Of a stretch of DNA of 5,400 bases, positions 5,296-5,400 are shown in pieces; positions within the stretch are counted from its first letter, which is position 1, and each line of letters starts with the position of its first letter. The translations under genes were made by a program, and so were the position numbers. Origin of the DNA: WVWN01 sp964563535. GTDB lineage: Bacteria; RBG-13-66-14; B26-G2; WVWN01. The stretch lies in contig CAZLXP010000140.1 of the NCBI GenBank assembly GCA_964563535.1, positions 1 through 5,400 of the forward strand, in the 5' to 3' direction. The notes beneath the pieces were generated by a model. The model saw nothing but the letters and a program-made list of their open reading frames with translations, was not told the origin of the DNA and did no database searches.

Positions 5296-5400
5296 GTGTT
5301 GGCTGACTTGGAAAGGATGCTGGGCGCGGGCGCCTTGCGCGACGTCGCCGGCCGGCCGGCGGTGGCGTTGGCCGACGAGGCCGGCGCCCGGGCGTTGACG
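5296..5400 (+). CDS. Unrecognised ORF, 3' end cut by the window edge
   Basis: The frame is open from GTG 5296, 4 bases after the PseG-like stop, to the right edge: 35 codons with the same third-position GC bias as the neighbours. The visible start reads MLADLERMLGAGALRDVAGR, followed by PAVALADEAGARALT. A helix, then a possible first strand (PAVALAD), would suit the N-terminus of many nucleotide-binding folds, and it faintly recalls iron-containing alcohol or glycerol-1-phosphate dehydrogenases. That is too little for an assignment. The tight spacing suggests co-transcription with the PseG-like gene. Other possible starts are TTG 5299 and ATG 5317; none has a well-spaced SD. Confidence 0.5.
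   Translation, partial: MLADLERMLGAGALRDVAGRPAVALADEAGARALT

Noticed and set aside
1..5400. CRISPR array, insertion sequence, att site or phage genes
   Set aside because: No regularly spaced direct repeats, transposase or integrase motifs, or terminal inverted repeats were seen on either strand.

Overview
The window is GC-rich, densely packed bacterial DNA with every recognisable gene on the + strand. It looks like a metagenome-derived scaffold: a 10-N spacer interrupts one gene, and both ends cut through genes. The taxon cannot be named from this. The multihaem cytochrome, the ferredoxin-type proteins, and a secreted amidotransferase-fold protein of a kind I associate with uncultured candidate phyla all point to a poorly sampled, respiring, diderm-like bacterium. 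An unusual habit for such GC-rich DNA is frequent use of ATA for isoleucine.

Positions 1-2526 hold a four-gene redox module: (1) the C-terminal part of a protein whose first visible residues match the flavinylation motif of FMN_bind domains, followed by a membrane helix and a double [4Fe-4S] domain (NosR-like order); (2) a membrane-anchored NapC/NrfH-type cytochrome c with seven CxxCH motifs; (3) a small double-[4Fe-4S] protein with a C-terminal membrane anchor; (4) a soluble SdhB/HdrC-like protein with one [2Fe-2S] and two [4Fe-4S] sites. Together they look like a wire linking a cytosolic electron pool to extracytoplasmic flavin and haem carriers. No catalytic subunit is visible, so direction, donor and acceptor are unknown. 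The N gap in gene 2 looks artificial: the two flanks share a 7-base end, and merging them restores one continuous reading frame.

Positions 2526-3392 encode a secreted protein with an apparently non-catalytic class I glutamine-amidotransferase-like fold, translationally coupled to the redox genes. It is followed by a DedA-family membrane protein (3418-4077). A 203-base interval then holds a doubtful arginine-rich 60-codon ORF and a perfect 16-bp palindrome that may be a weak terminator.

From 4281 a probable new unit begins with a PseG/SpsG-type UDP-sugar hydrolase (nonulosonic acid or related surface-sugar synthesis). An unrecognised ORF starting 4 bases after it runs off the right edge.
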